A stretch of 64,000 nucleotides of DNA, taken from Prostheceraeus crozeri (taxonomy: Eukaryota; Platyhelminthes; Polycladida; Euryleptidae). Both the position numbers and the translations under genes were made by a program. Below, piece after piece: positions 44,031 through 53,683 of the stretch (the stretch's first letter is position 1; the number at the start of each line of letters is the position of its first letter). The notes beneath the pieces were generated by a model. That model was not told the origin of the DNA. It did no database searches and saw only the letters and a program-made list of their open reading frames with translations. Where the stretch lies: assembly GCA_907163375.1 (NCBI GenBank), contig CAJQUW010009088.1, positions 62,001-126,000 of the forward strand. Direction: 5' to 3'.

Positions 44031-44519
44031 GATGAATTGGGAAATCCTTCGTGACTGGCTATTGGAATTCAACACAAAACTAAAACTTTTTTCAAGTTAT
44101 TGGTTGGGAAGAGTCAAGATAAATATTGATGTTAATTGTAATTTATATTTTGGCAATTAGTCAAACGCAGGCATAGAGGGAAAACACTTACATGCACAAA
44201 ATTCAAAATTCACATTCCATGAGGGGTAAAAAGATGTCATGATTAATCGTAAAATAAGTGTGCGCGGTTAGGACGCACGTTTGCGTTGTGTTGTGCAAAA
44301 AACCAGACATGTCTAGTAAACTAAGAATTATATTCATATTCAAATTTATACACATCGCTAGCCAACTAGCGCAGACAAACAAACACATCAAGTGAAATAT
44401 TTGCAGCTCAATTTCACACACTCCACACCCAACGCTTGCTACATGCGTTGACTTGGAATACAAAGTTAAACAATCACACTCGTTGCCGCATAGCATATTT
44501 ACAGAATAATTAGTAAAAT
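44031..44519. other. No recognisable gene
   Basis: Between the pogo/Tigger remnant and the BEL/Pao remnant. Nothing supportable on either strand. Confidence 0.45.
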
Positions 44520-46435
44520 TCGATGCCGTTCGTGAATGAACCTCAGAAGAAGCGTTCAGGTTCTTCGATCAGTCTTCCACTTCGAGTCTTCAGACATTTC
44601 TTGACTTCGTTCCTGTCTTCATCCACTTCTGAATTTGCTGGAATTCCAGTCACTAAATCACTCGGCGGCATAACAGAACTAGTGTCATTACATACGATCG
44701 GAGGAGACTGAGTTCGCTAGATTTGATCAGCATAAGCACTCTCTAAAAGGTATAATCTCTTGATCGGACGAAAAAAGTACGATTCCCTTTACAAACGCGA
44801 GCCACTCTCACCTTTCCATCTGATCCAGCAATAACTTCAGAAATCACACCTTACGGCCAATTCAACCTACCACAGGTACTGTCCTCTATCAAGACAACAT
44901 CACCAACGCTCGGAACTTTACAATGAACTTTCCTGTCACTTCTCCAGGAGCGCAAAGAAGTAAGATACTCCTTCTTCTATCTTTTCCACAAGCTCATCAC
45001 TAGTCCCTTTCTCTTCCCGTACAATTGTTGAACGTCAGTACGCGCCAACGATTCATCTGCTTGATGATTCTGACTTGAAACAGGTGCTTCGCAAAGTAGA
45101 AAATCTCTTGCAGTAAGAGGAACTGGATCTTTGATATCAGAAGAAACACATGAAATAGGTCGCTTGTGAATTGCTGACTCGACATCAATCAAGATAGTTT
45201 CCAATTCGCGGAAAGACTGAACTGAGTTTCCTAAAGTTCGCTTAAGTACACGCTTGACCGATCCTACCAAACGTTCATACAGCCCACCAAACCATGGAGC
45301 CTTAGGCGGAATAAATTATCACTGTATAAATCGTAACTGTTTGGTTGCCAATTTGAAACTTATCGCATTGTCAGAATAAATATATTCAGGCGTTCTCTTG
45401 CGCGCAAAGAGCCTGCGAAGAGCCAGCAGCAATGTTTGGGTTGTCATAGTGTGCCTTCTCACCGTTCTTTGTGATCAAAGGACCACCAAAATCTAATCCA
45501 GTAGACTGAAAGGGTTGTTGAACAACTGTACTTCTCAAAGGTAAAGCCGATTCTTCTGATTCAAAAGGTTTTACCAGTTTTTTTCAGTGCCAAAAAACGA
45601 CGGCACTTTTGTCATTCATGCATCACTGATCTACATACTTGACGACCATGAACCACACAGAACGTTTGTTGGACTCGCGTTGATTCCTCCATGACATATA
45701 GATTCATGATGGAACTGAACGACAAGACGAGCCAGATATGACTTTTGATAGAGTATTATCAGTGGACACGAGCTCGATCTTCCAGAGGAGACAAGAATGT
45801 CATCAGCATTCATACTTATTCTCAATTTACTTAAGTTCGAATCTTTTAACTTAGACGATGTACACAAATCAACCTTCAGCATCTCGAATTCAGCTTTGTA
45901 CGATTCCTGTTGGTCTTGACGAACAATCTTCTCAGCCTCTCTCAACTCAAAAACAGTAAGATCACCATGTCTCTTCGGCGTCCTTAGACAATTATAACGA
46001 AGCGCATGATCCATGCAGTTGTCACGAGAAATCGCTCCCAAGACGAAAAATTGGCTGGACTCCAGTGAGCTTCATCATCATTAGCAACACAAACACTTTG
46101 ATCACAATACACAGTCCGCATGTCGGACGTCTTCGCTTCTTGCATGATCTCTTTATGAACAGAAAATTCATCCAAACAATCTGTCTTGAACTTAGGTGAA
46201 GAAGAAGTAAAATTGAGTAGCCACTCAGGACCACGATTCCATAATTCAAGATCCTGTAATCTCGTCAAAGAGGTACCTCGCGATATCACATCTGCTGGGT
46301 TTTCACGACTGACAACATGATACCAACTGAATCGATCTGTCAACGAACGAATTTCAGAAACTCTGTTGACCGCATATTGTTTCCAGCTCTTATCATTTCT
46401 GATCCAACCACAGCAAATCAATGAGTCCGTCCAGG
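44520..46435 (-). mobile_element. BEL/Pao LTR retrotransposon fossil, integrase region
   Basis: Minus-strand polyprotein remains from the end of RNase H through integrase. Family landmarks in order: NRVSEIRSLTDRFSWYHV then ENPADVISRG and GPEWLLNF (about 46100-46420), the region before integrase with LTVFELREAEKIVRQDQQ (about 45900-45960), an HHCC-like piece (HESICHGG), integrase core traces, and VKRVLKRTLGNSVQSFRELE...DVESAIHKRPIS (about 45120-45270). No LTR, gag or reverse transcriptase is visible. The right end at about 46435 abuts unrelated sequence. Heavily broken and old. Confidence 0.8.
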
Positions 46436-46794
46436 GGCGTCGGCAGGCGGACGCACAGACGCATGTGCGTCCAGCCCATTCCGGTACAAACCATGCTCAT
46501 CGCTGTGTGAAATATTTGTGTAAACCATTGAAGTAGACACCTGTGGTTTAAAGGTGAAGTCGATCGGGCAAATTTCGCTGCCAATTTCAGCTCAGTGAAG
46601 TGTCCTTCCCCACAATACTCTAGTTGTCTATGAGTAGTAATCCCATCCCAAAAGGAAGTGCAAAATGTGCAACGATGAGTCATCATGCGGACAGCCCACC
46701 CCCTCTGGCGAGAGGAAGGAAGTGGCCAAGGATGTGTTGGGAGGAATGGGTCCGTGAGGAGGAAGCCGTTGAAAAAGGAGTGTTTGCCATGTTC
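46436..46794. other. Unassigned sequence with a hairpin and an AP-1-like site
   Basis: Just right of the BEL/Pao edge is GGACGCACA...TGTGCGTCC, a 9-bp stem with 6-base loop (about 46456-46480). TGAGTCA in a GATGAGTCATC context lies at 46676-46682. No gene. This may belong to the terminal zone of the right-hand Polinton or another insertion. Confidence 0.4.
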
Positions 46795-47240
46795 ATGAAA
46801 AACGCCCCCCCTCCCCCCGACGACTCAACCGACCAAGTTGGTCGAAAAGATCAAATCATGTGAAACAATCTTCTATCAAGGTTTCAGGTTGAAGTTCGCA
46901 CAAAATTTTTTTTCGAAAATGTTCGTCACCTTGGGCTTCGACACTTAGACTTTTTCGTGAAAAAAAATTTCAAAATGTTAGAATTGAGCTCCGAGACCCA
47001 TCCCATCGTGTTTGTTGTCAACAGTTGGGTCGGTGAAGTTTCGGTGAAAAATCGCCCCCCCCCACCGACGACTCAACCGACCAAGTTGGTCGAACAGACC
47101 AAAGTTGTTCAGAATCATGTGAAACAAACTTCTATCAAGGTTTCAGGTTGAAATTCGCACAAAAAATTTTTTCGAACATTTTTCACCGCCGTGGTCGAAA
47201 ATAGGATTTTTTCAAGTCCAAATGTGAAATGTCGCTTTTT
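46795..47240. repeat. Direct repeats of about 140 bp, offset about 252 bp
   Basis: The block with CCCCCCGACGACTCAACCG, then AAGTTGGTCG, TCTATCAAGGTTTCAGG and TTCGCACAAAA occurs near 46796-46910 and again near 47050-47165. Words such as GACACTTAG...TTTTT link these to the repeats at 7.4-8.25 kb. Probably subterminal repeats of the same Polinton family. Confidence 0.75.
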
Positions 47241-47607
47241 TAGCCAACTTTGACGATATCTCACTCAGGAATGGAAGTGAATGAAGAGCTCGAATTTCTT
47301 TTACGGGCAAGACCGCACTTCGTTCTCTAGGATCCTATCTTTTCAGATGCGTGGCAGGCTCCGTTTCCAAGTGAGAGCTTGTTTAAAATCGAATGTTTGC
47401 ACGTTTTCCAAGATTTTGGTTATTTTTGAATTAATGGGCGAGTGTTTTAACTCGGCTTTTGGTCATCGTAGAGGGTCGAAGGATGTCTTAAATGAAAGGT
47501 GAGAGCGAGAAAACGTGACTGTCAATATCTGAAGTCAATCGGAGCACTAGAACCGGAGCTAGAAGGCTTCAAAGTTTGATGCCTACCGATCAGCTGATCT
47601 GGAAACC

Positions 47608-47990
47608 TATAAAAGCGCAGATCACCGACAGACACATCAATTCATCCGTTGACTTCACAGAGGTAGGTGAACTCTCCTGAGCTCCGACACTTGGTCGGAT
47701 TCCATAGGAAATCAAGGCAGATTTTTCGATTGGTGATATCGCCAATCTTGCCAGACTTATAGGTTAGCCAGTAAAGTGTGACTGATCACTTGATGATAGT
47801 AGGCCGAAATCTTTAAACGACTATAACTTTGGTTCTAGTGAACAGTTTGACTTGATTCAAAAAAGGTTCGATAGGTCTTGACCTGCCCTAAGTGAAAGAC
47901 TACTTATAAACGGTTTATCAGTAGTGCTAAAATGCTGAAAAATTAAAATTCGCTATTTTTGATGAATTTTCGGGGTTTCCAACCCTTCTA
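47608..47990 (+). promoter_or_regulatory. TATA promoter, leader exon and hairpin-rich leader intron, related to that of Polinton L
   Basis: TATAAAAG at 47608-47615, a roughly 45-base leader, and a splice donor CAGAG|GTAGGTG at 47663. Downstream are hairpins TCCGAC...GTCGGA, GATTGG...CCAATC and ACTAC...GTAGT. The last, and the words after it, resemble the leader intron of the zinc/coiled-coil gene of Polinton L read on the minus strand. No exon that it would serve is evident before the satellite begins, so it may be a detached or duplicated leader. Confidence 0.5.
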
Positions 47991-48237
47991 AATTCAACTA
48001 AGACATTTACAAAGTTGCCAGAGGCGAGCTTCGGCTCGAGACTTGTTTCCTGATGTAAATAACTCCACCGATTCTTATGTCAAAATCGGGGCCCGGATGC
48101 CAACACAGTGACATGACGCACGCTCTGTCCGCCGGAGGTTGGATGTGTGGGTCGAGGTCTTGGAGTTGGGATAAGATCCCCTCTGAGAAATGCCTGTAAC
48201 AGATTCATCAGCTCAACTTGTCTTTCCTCAAAGCGAA
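47991..48237. other. No confident gene before the satellite
   Basis: A minus-strand 69-residue frame (48080-48289) crosses into the first satellite unit and has a basic/Pro-rich tail. I cannot support it as a gene. Confidence 0.4.
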
Positions 48238-50637
48238 GTTGTCTTTGTGATAGCACTGGGCGACTATCGATTCTGTCTTTGTGTAGCATGGGCCTTCACG
48301 ACTGAAAGCCCGGTAACTGTCGATGTAATATCCAAATTTGGTAAAAGCGTCGTTGTCTTTGTGATAGCACTGGGCGACTATCGATTCTGTCTTTGTATAG
48401 CATGGGCCTTCACGACTGAAAGCCCGGTAACTGTCGATGTAATATCCAAATTTGGTAAAAGCGTCGTTGTCTTTGTGATAGCACTGGGCGACTATCGATT
48501 CTGTCTTTGTATAGCATTGGCCTTCACGATTGAAAGCCCGGTAACTGTCGATGTAATATCCAAATTTGGTAAAAGCGTCGTTGTCTTTGTGATAGCACTG
48601 GGCGACTATCGATTCTGTCTTTGTATAGCATGGGCCTTCACGACTGAAAGCCCGGTAACTGTCGATGTAATATCCAAATTTGGTAAAAGCGTCGTTGTCT
48701 TTGTGATAGCACTGGGCGACTATCGATTCTGTCTTTGTATAGCATGGGCCTTCACGACTGAAAGCCCGGTAACTGTCGATGTAATATCCAAATTTGGTAA
48801 AAGCGTCGTTGTCTTTGTGATAGCACTGGGCGACTATCGATTCTGTCTTTGTATAGCATGGGCCTTCACGATTGAAAGCCCGGTAACTGTCGATGTAATA
48901 TCCAAATTTGGTAAAAGCGTCGTTGTCTTTGTGATAGCACTGGGCGACTATCGATTCTGTCTTTGTATAGCATGGGCCTTCACGACTGAAAGCCCGGTAA
49001 CTGTCGATGTAATATCCAAATTTGGTAAAAGCGTCGTTGTCTTTGTGATAGCACTGGGCGACTATCGATTCTGTCTTTGTGTAGCATGGGCCTTCACGAC
49101 TGAAAGCCCGGTAACTGTCGATGTAATATCCAAATTTGGTAAAAGCGTCGTTGTCTTTGTGATAGCACTGGGCGACTATCGATTCTGTCTTTGTATAGCA
49201 TGGGCCTTCACGACTGAAAGCCCGGTAACTGTCGATGTAATATCCAAATTTGGTAAAAGCGTCGTTGTCTTTGTGATAGCACTGGGCGACTATCGATTCT
49301 GTCTTTGTATAGCATTGGCCTTCACGATTGAAAGCCCGGTAACTGTCGATGTAATATCCAAATTTGGTAAAAGCGTCGTTGTCTTTGTGATAGCACTGGG
49401 CGACTATCGATTCTGTCTTTGTATAGCATGGGCCTTCACGACTGAAAGCCCGGTAACTGTCGATGTAATATCCAAATTTGGTAAAAGCGTCGTTGTCTTT
49501 GTGATAGCACTGGGCGACTATCGATTCTGTCTTTGTATAGCATGGGCCTTCACGACTGAAAGCCCGGTAACTGTCGATGTAATATCCAAATTTGGTAAAA
49601 GCGTCGTTGTCTTTGTGATAGCACTGGGCGACTATCGATTCTGTCTTTGTATAGCATGGGCCTTCACGATTGAAAGCCCGGTAACTGTCGATGTAATATC
49701 CAAATTTGGTAAAAGCGTCGTTGTCTTTGTGATAGCACTGGGCGACTATCGATTCTGTCTTTGTATAGCATGGGCCTTCACGACTGAAAGCCCGGTAACT
49801 GTCGATGTAATATCCAAATTTGGTAAAAGCGTCGTTGTCTTTGTGATAGCACTGGGCGACTATCGATTCTGTCTTTGTGTAGCATGGGCCTTCACGACTG
49901 AAAGCCCGGTAACTGTCGATGTAATATCCAAATTTGGTAAAAGCGTCGTTGTCTTTGTGATAGCACTGGGCGACTATCGATTCTGTCTTTGTATAGCATG
50001 GGCCTTCACGACTGAAAGCCCGGTAACTGTCGATGTAATATCCAAATTTGGTAAAAGCGTCGTTGTCTTTGTGATAGCACTGGGCGACTATCGATTCTGT
50101 CTTTGTATAGCATGGGCCTTCACGACTGAAAGCCCGGTAACTGTCGATGTAATATCCAAATTTGGTAAAAGTGTCGTTGTCTTTGTGATAGCACTGGGCG
50201 ACTATCGATTCTGTCTTTGTATAGCATGGGCCTTCACGACTGAAAGCCCGGTAACTGTCGATGTAATATCCACATTTGGTAAAAGCGTCGTTGTCTTTGT
50301 GATAGCACTGGGCGACTATCGATTCTGTCTTTGTATAGCATGGGCCTTCACGACTGAAAGCCCGGTAACTGTCGATGTAATATCCAAATTTGGTAAAAGC
50401 GTCGTTGTCTTTGTGATAGCACTGGGCGACTATCGATTCTGTCTTTGTATAGCATGGGCCTTCACGATTGAAAGCCCGGTAACTGTCGATGTAATATCCA
50501 AATTTGGTAAAAGCGTCGTTGTCTTTGTGATAGCACTGGGCGACTATCGATTCTGTCTTTGTATAGCATGGGCCTTCACGACTGAAAGCCCGGTAACTGT
50601 CGATGTAATATCCAAATTTGGTAAAAGCGTCGTTGTC
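48238..50637 (+). repeat. 114-bp satellite, 21 units, with 7-unit higher-order period
   Basis: 2.4 kb of head-to-tail 114-base units (21 units plus 6 bases), almost identical. Variant units recur in a fixed order: a GTGTAGC variant at units 1, 8 and 15, an ATTGAAAG variant at 6, 13 and 20, and another (GCATTGG) at 3 and 10. So the array is three copies of a 7-unit (798-bp) block. Because 114 is divisible by 3, an 876-codon plus-strand frame crosses it, and the opposite strand is also open in one frame. Neither looks like a real protein. It ends about 60 bases before the promoter of the zinc/coiled-coil gene of Polinton R. Confidence 0.97.
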
Positions 50638-50696
50638 AAGTCAAAAGCACGACTAAATTTAGAAAGAGCAAGGCAGGGCTTTGTGTCGGGAGGGCA

Positions 50697-50950
50697 TATA
50701 AGCCACTGCTTCTTTCTAGGCTTCACTCCTGTTCTAAGTTGTAAGACGAACGGTGAGTGCTCTGTCGAAGTTTGCTATCAAACTTTGAAATATTTAGAAC
50801 TTAGTATTATTCTGTCTTAATGCAGATACACTAGTAGCTTCATATGAGCGCTTTTATTAAGCCGTGACTTTAGATGAGATCCTTTAACGATCTCCTATTA
50901 TGAGCACTAAAATGTGTCTCAATTTAACACATTATTTCCTCTCTTTTCAG
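50697..50950 (+). promoter_or_regulatory. Promoter, leader exon and leader intron of the zinc/coiled-coil gene (R)
   Basis: A TATAA at 50697-50701 is followed by a leader of about 50 bases and a splice donor ACG|GTGAGTG near 50751. A hairpin AAGTTTG-CTAT-CAAACTT lies at 50768-50785, 17 bases into the intron. A polypyrimidine tract and acceptor TCTTTTCAG end at 50950, nine bases before the ATG. Confidence 0.65.
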
Positions 50951-50958
50951 CTTGAAAA

Positions 50959-52258
50959 ATGACGAAGGAATGTAATGAGAAACTACAACTTTTTAAGTGC
51001 AGTTGTGGCATGCCCTTCCGCGGTGACCGTTTCAGGCGACACATCTTGGCGAGAGTGACGAAGGAAGCATGATGAGGTGTTGATGGTGATGTATTGTGTG
51101 TGGTGTGACGTTCGTTGTAGTGCGTATGATGTCGAGTATGTGAAGGCTCATGCTAATTGTCCTCTGCGAGTGATTGGGAAGGAAATTATGAGTCAAGTGT
51201 TGAGTGGTGAGCGGGGGAGCGCATTTGTTCAAGGGCAAACAGTGCGTTCAGCAGTCGTGAATATCGATTTGGATAAGGATAATGAAGTGGTGAGTAAAGT
51301 AAAGAGCAAGTTGATTGTCGAGAGTGATGATGATGAGGATGAGGCAATGGAGAGTGTTGTAATGAAGAAGGGGTGTGTTGAGAGGTTGAGTGATGATGAT
51401 TAGCTTGAGCGAGCTGTCGCGTCGATTGAGGCACTGGCAAAGCCACGGGCTCAATCGTCGCCGAGAGATGAGCGCGTGATGCCTAATTGTGTTGTGAGAG
51501 TGAGTCAGTCGGGTGTGCCGAGTAAAGTGGGGCTGTCGAAGAATGATGCGCTGGCGTATGGGAATGTGAGGAATGAGTGTGACAGGTTGCGGGGAAAGTT
51601 GAATGCTGCAAAGTGCATGTTGAAAGAAGTGACTGTGGAAAGGGATCGTTTGAAGAGAGAGTCGGAGGACGTTGTGAGTGTGAAGAGAGAGTTGTTTGAG
51701 GCGAGGCAGAAGTTGGTGAATGAGAGAAATTTAAAGGAGACGCTTGAGTCGAAGTTGGAGAGTTGTGAGAAGTCGGTCTGTCGAGAGCGTGAGTTGAAGG
51801 AAGAGGCGATGGAACGAGTGAGAGTGTTGGAGCGTCAGTTGAGTGTGCAGTCGGAAGTGTCGCCTGAAACGGTCACCGCCCTTCACATACCTGTGGTGGG
51901 TCATGTCCCGGAGTGCCCATTAATTTATGGAGGTGTGACTCTAGACACAAGTCAAGAGTGCTTTAACTGCACGGATGTCCGATGTTATCACATCAAAATA
52001 CATCACAGGGAGGACATCCGTGTAGATTATAGAAAGCCTCACAAATTTCGTAAGTATTATGACTGGAACATAACATTATACCATCTTTCTCATTCTTACT
52101 TCTTTCATTGCAGGCCAACTAAAAAAGCCATAATCCCATCACAACCCACGTCCCGTGAACGCACCATGGGCTCTCTTAAGGGCCAACCTTCTAATGCAGC
52201 GAACGTGGTCCCAAGCCCACCACATGTCTTCGGACATGGATGCAGAGGGGAAGGCTGA
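50959..52258 (+). CDS. Zinc/coiled-coil gene of Polinton R
   Basis: Starts at the ATG at 50959, right after the leader acceptor. The first residues include FKCSCGMPFRGDRFRRH, a zinc-finger-like motif, followed (51077 onward) by CVWCDVRC and H-x-N-C, then an acidic linker (VESDDDEDE), and from 51476 a long Glu/Arg/Leu coiled coil (about 100 residues). A Cys/His cluster ECFNCTDVRCYHIKIHH follows. A splice donor (GTAAGTAT) at about 52050 and acceptor ATTGCAG at about 52112 bound the last intron. The last exon contains SRERTMGSLKGQ. The product is homologous to genes in Polintons L and M. Reading frames change along the gene, so it may be broken or spliced; the function is unknown. Confidence 0.6.
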
Positions 52259-52319
52259 AAAATGATGAAATGAAATGGATGTGTTACATTCTGTGCCACA
52301 CACACACAAACACATTACA

Positions 52320-52492
52320 GATTTCTCTCTTCACGAGTCTGTCAAGCGCTTGGAAGATAGGATCAACTCATGGATCCTACTGAAACAAGATTCGGCAAAC
52401 GCTGTTTCGTATACGGTTTGCTGTGACCACTTCTGCGAAAACTTACAAGAAAAGATGATGTATAGAAACAAAATTGTTAAACCGAAGTGTTA
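52320..52492 (+). CDS. Possible additional 3' exon
   Basis: An acceptor CATTACAG ends at 52319. The open stretch SLHESVKRLEDRINSW...VCCDHFCENLQEKM ends at 52492, followed at once by AATAAA. It may be an alternative last exon of the preceding gene or a separate small gene. Not recognised. Confidence 0.35.
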
Positions 52493-52614
52493 ATAAACTT
52501 AGAACAACAAGTAAACTCAATAAACTGTAATGTGTAATAATAGAAACTTGAAACATAAATAGCATCAAGTATGATGGCAGTGAAGTAAAAAACTTGAGTG
52601 CTGTCAACATTTTA

Positions 52615-53050
52615 TTAGGTTGAATCCAATTTAGTTTTGGAAATAGCAATGACAATATGGTTTATTTTATTCAGAAGCAAATGATCACCGCCATGAAAGT
52701 TGTCCATCCGAGAAATAATCTTCCGCAGATGACGTGTATAAAACTCAGAAGCATCAGTAAAATATTCTTGTCCGTAGGAAGGAAATTGAAAATCAACACT
52801 TTCCGCTGCTTCGCCTTGTGGAAAATGAATGTAAATGACATTTGCAATTAAGCGAGCCTTGATGATACTGTCTTTGAAATAAGATATCAACTCCATAAAT
52901 ATTTTTTTGTGTATAGTCTAAACATGTTTCCAATTCTGTCTCCTCCCTTTGAAACTCAAGGATGTAATCTTGTATTAAGCCTCCGAAGCACTCTTGATGA
53001 AAACGAATCGTGCAATCATCATGTTTCAATGTATTTACTTCAGGTGCCAT
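52615..53050 (-). pseudogene. Small Polinton R gene related to the PolB N-terminal domain, broken
   Basis: Minus-strand gene divergent from PolB. The N-terminal part (52793-53050) begins MAPEVNTLKHDDCTIRF. The C-terminal part (52615-52896) has KARLIANVIYIHFPQG, then FYTRHLRKIISRMDNF. This pattern (RLIAxIxY ... HLxxIxxxIxxF) resembles both the gene at 61.6-62.0 kb and the domain between zinc fingers and polymerase in Polinton M PolB (RGRLIAQIRY...HLNSLINHIEAF). Function unknown. Broken about once. Confidence 0.5.
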
Positions 53051-53147
53051 GGTTGAGTCTATTGCTAAACATCACGTTTGCCTAGGACGATTTCAATAAC
53101 ACGTTTCAAATGTGCGTGCGCACATCGGGAACTCTAGCTCGTCTGTG

Positions 53148-53240
53148 ATTGGACGAGAGGTCTCATCCATTCGCCGCTTAGGAAAATCTTATAAAAGTCA
53201 GTGCACCAGCTCTGCTCTTCACATTTATCTTTCACAAGGT
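53148..53240 (+). promoter_or_regulatory. PolB promoter and leader exon, Polinton R
   Basis: Inverted CCAAT (ATTGG, 53148-53152), TATAAAAG (53190-53197), a roughly 25-40-base leader and a splice donor AAG|GTGAGTG at 53240. Two hairpins follow in the intron: CCTG-CTAT-CAGG (53256-53267) and CTCTT-ACTATC-AAGAG (53283-53298). Confidence 0.65.
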
Positions 53241-53683
53241 GAGTGTCGGTGAGCTCCTGCTATCAGGTTGTTTTCATGTGGTCTCTTACTATCAAGAGAT
53301 TCACTTCTGCTCATAAAACATATCATCGCTGTAATACCTCCTTTGCTCGAGCGTTCCTTCGGGACGGCGGGTACTGCCGTAGAGGGATTGCGTTGCACGG
53401 GTTGTTCGTCGTTTGTTAGACCGAAACCTCTGAGCCGTTGCTAATGTTGGGCGTTCGACTTCATACTCAACGTGATGCTTTCTCTCGCCAGGTCAGAGTA
53501 CTTCAGCCATTCGACAAAGGTTAGTCTTTGTGATATGAAGTAGAGTGAAATGTAAATCATTAGATGGCACTTCAATGATTGTTTCCATGATAAGCGTTCA
53601 CTAGGCAAATATAGCGAATTTTATCTTTCCTTTTTAGTGATAGAAATTTGCGTTGACAAAGTCTAATTAAAACTTGTCTACCA

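Noticed and set aside
44520-46435. LTRs of the BEL/Pao element
   Set aside because: No matching direct repeats were found at either side.
46434-46480. Left end of another hAT element (CAGGGGCGTCGGC)
   Set aside because: The match to the hAT end stops after eight bases, and no inverse right end or 8-bp duplication was found.
48238-50637. CRISPR array
   Set aside because: Units are contiguous with no unique spacers, and the setting is an animal genome.
48190-50820. 876-residue plus-strand open frame as a repeat protein
   Set aside because: It is produced by a near-identical 114-bp satellite whose unit length is a multiple of three; the opposite strand is open too, and the unit has no recognisable domain.
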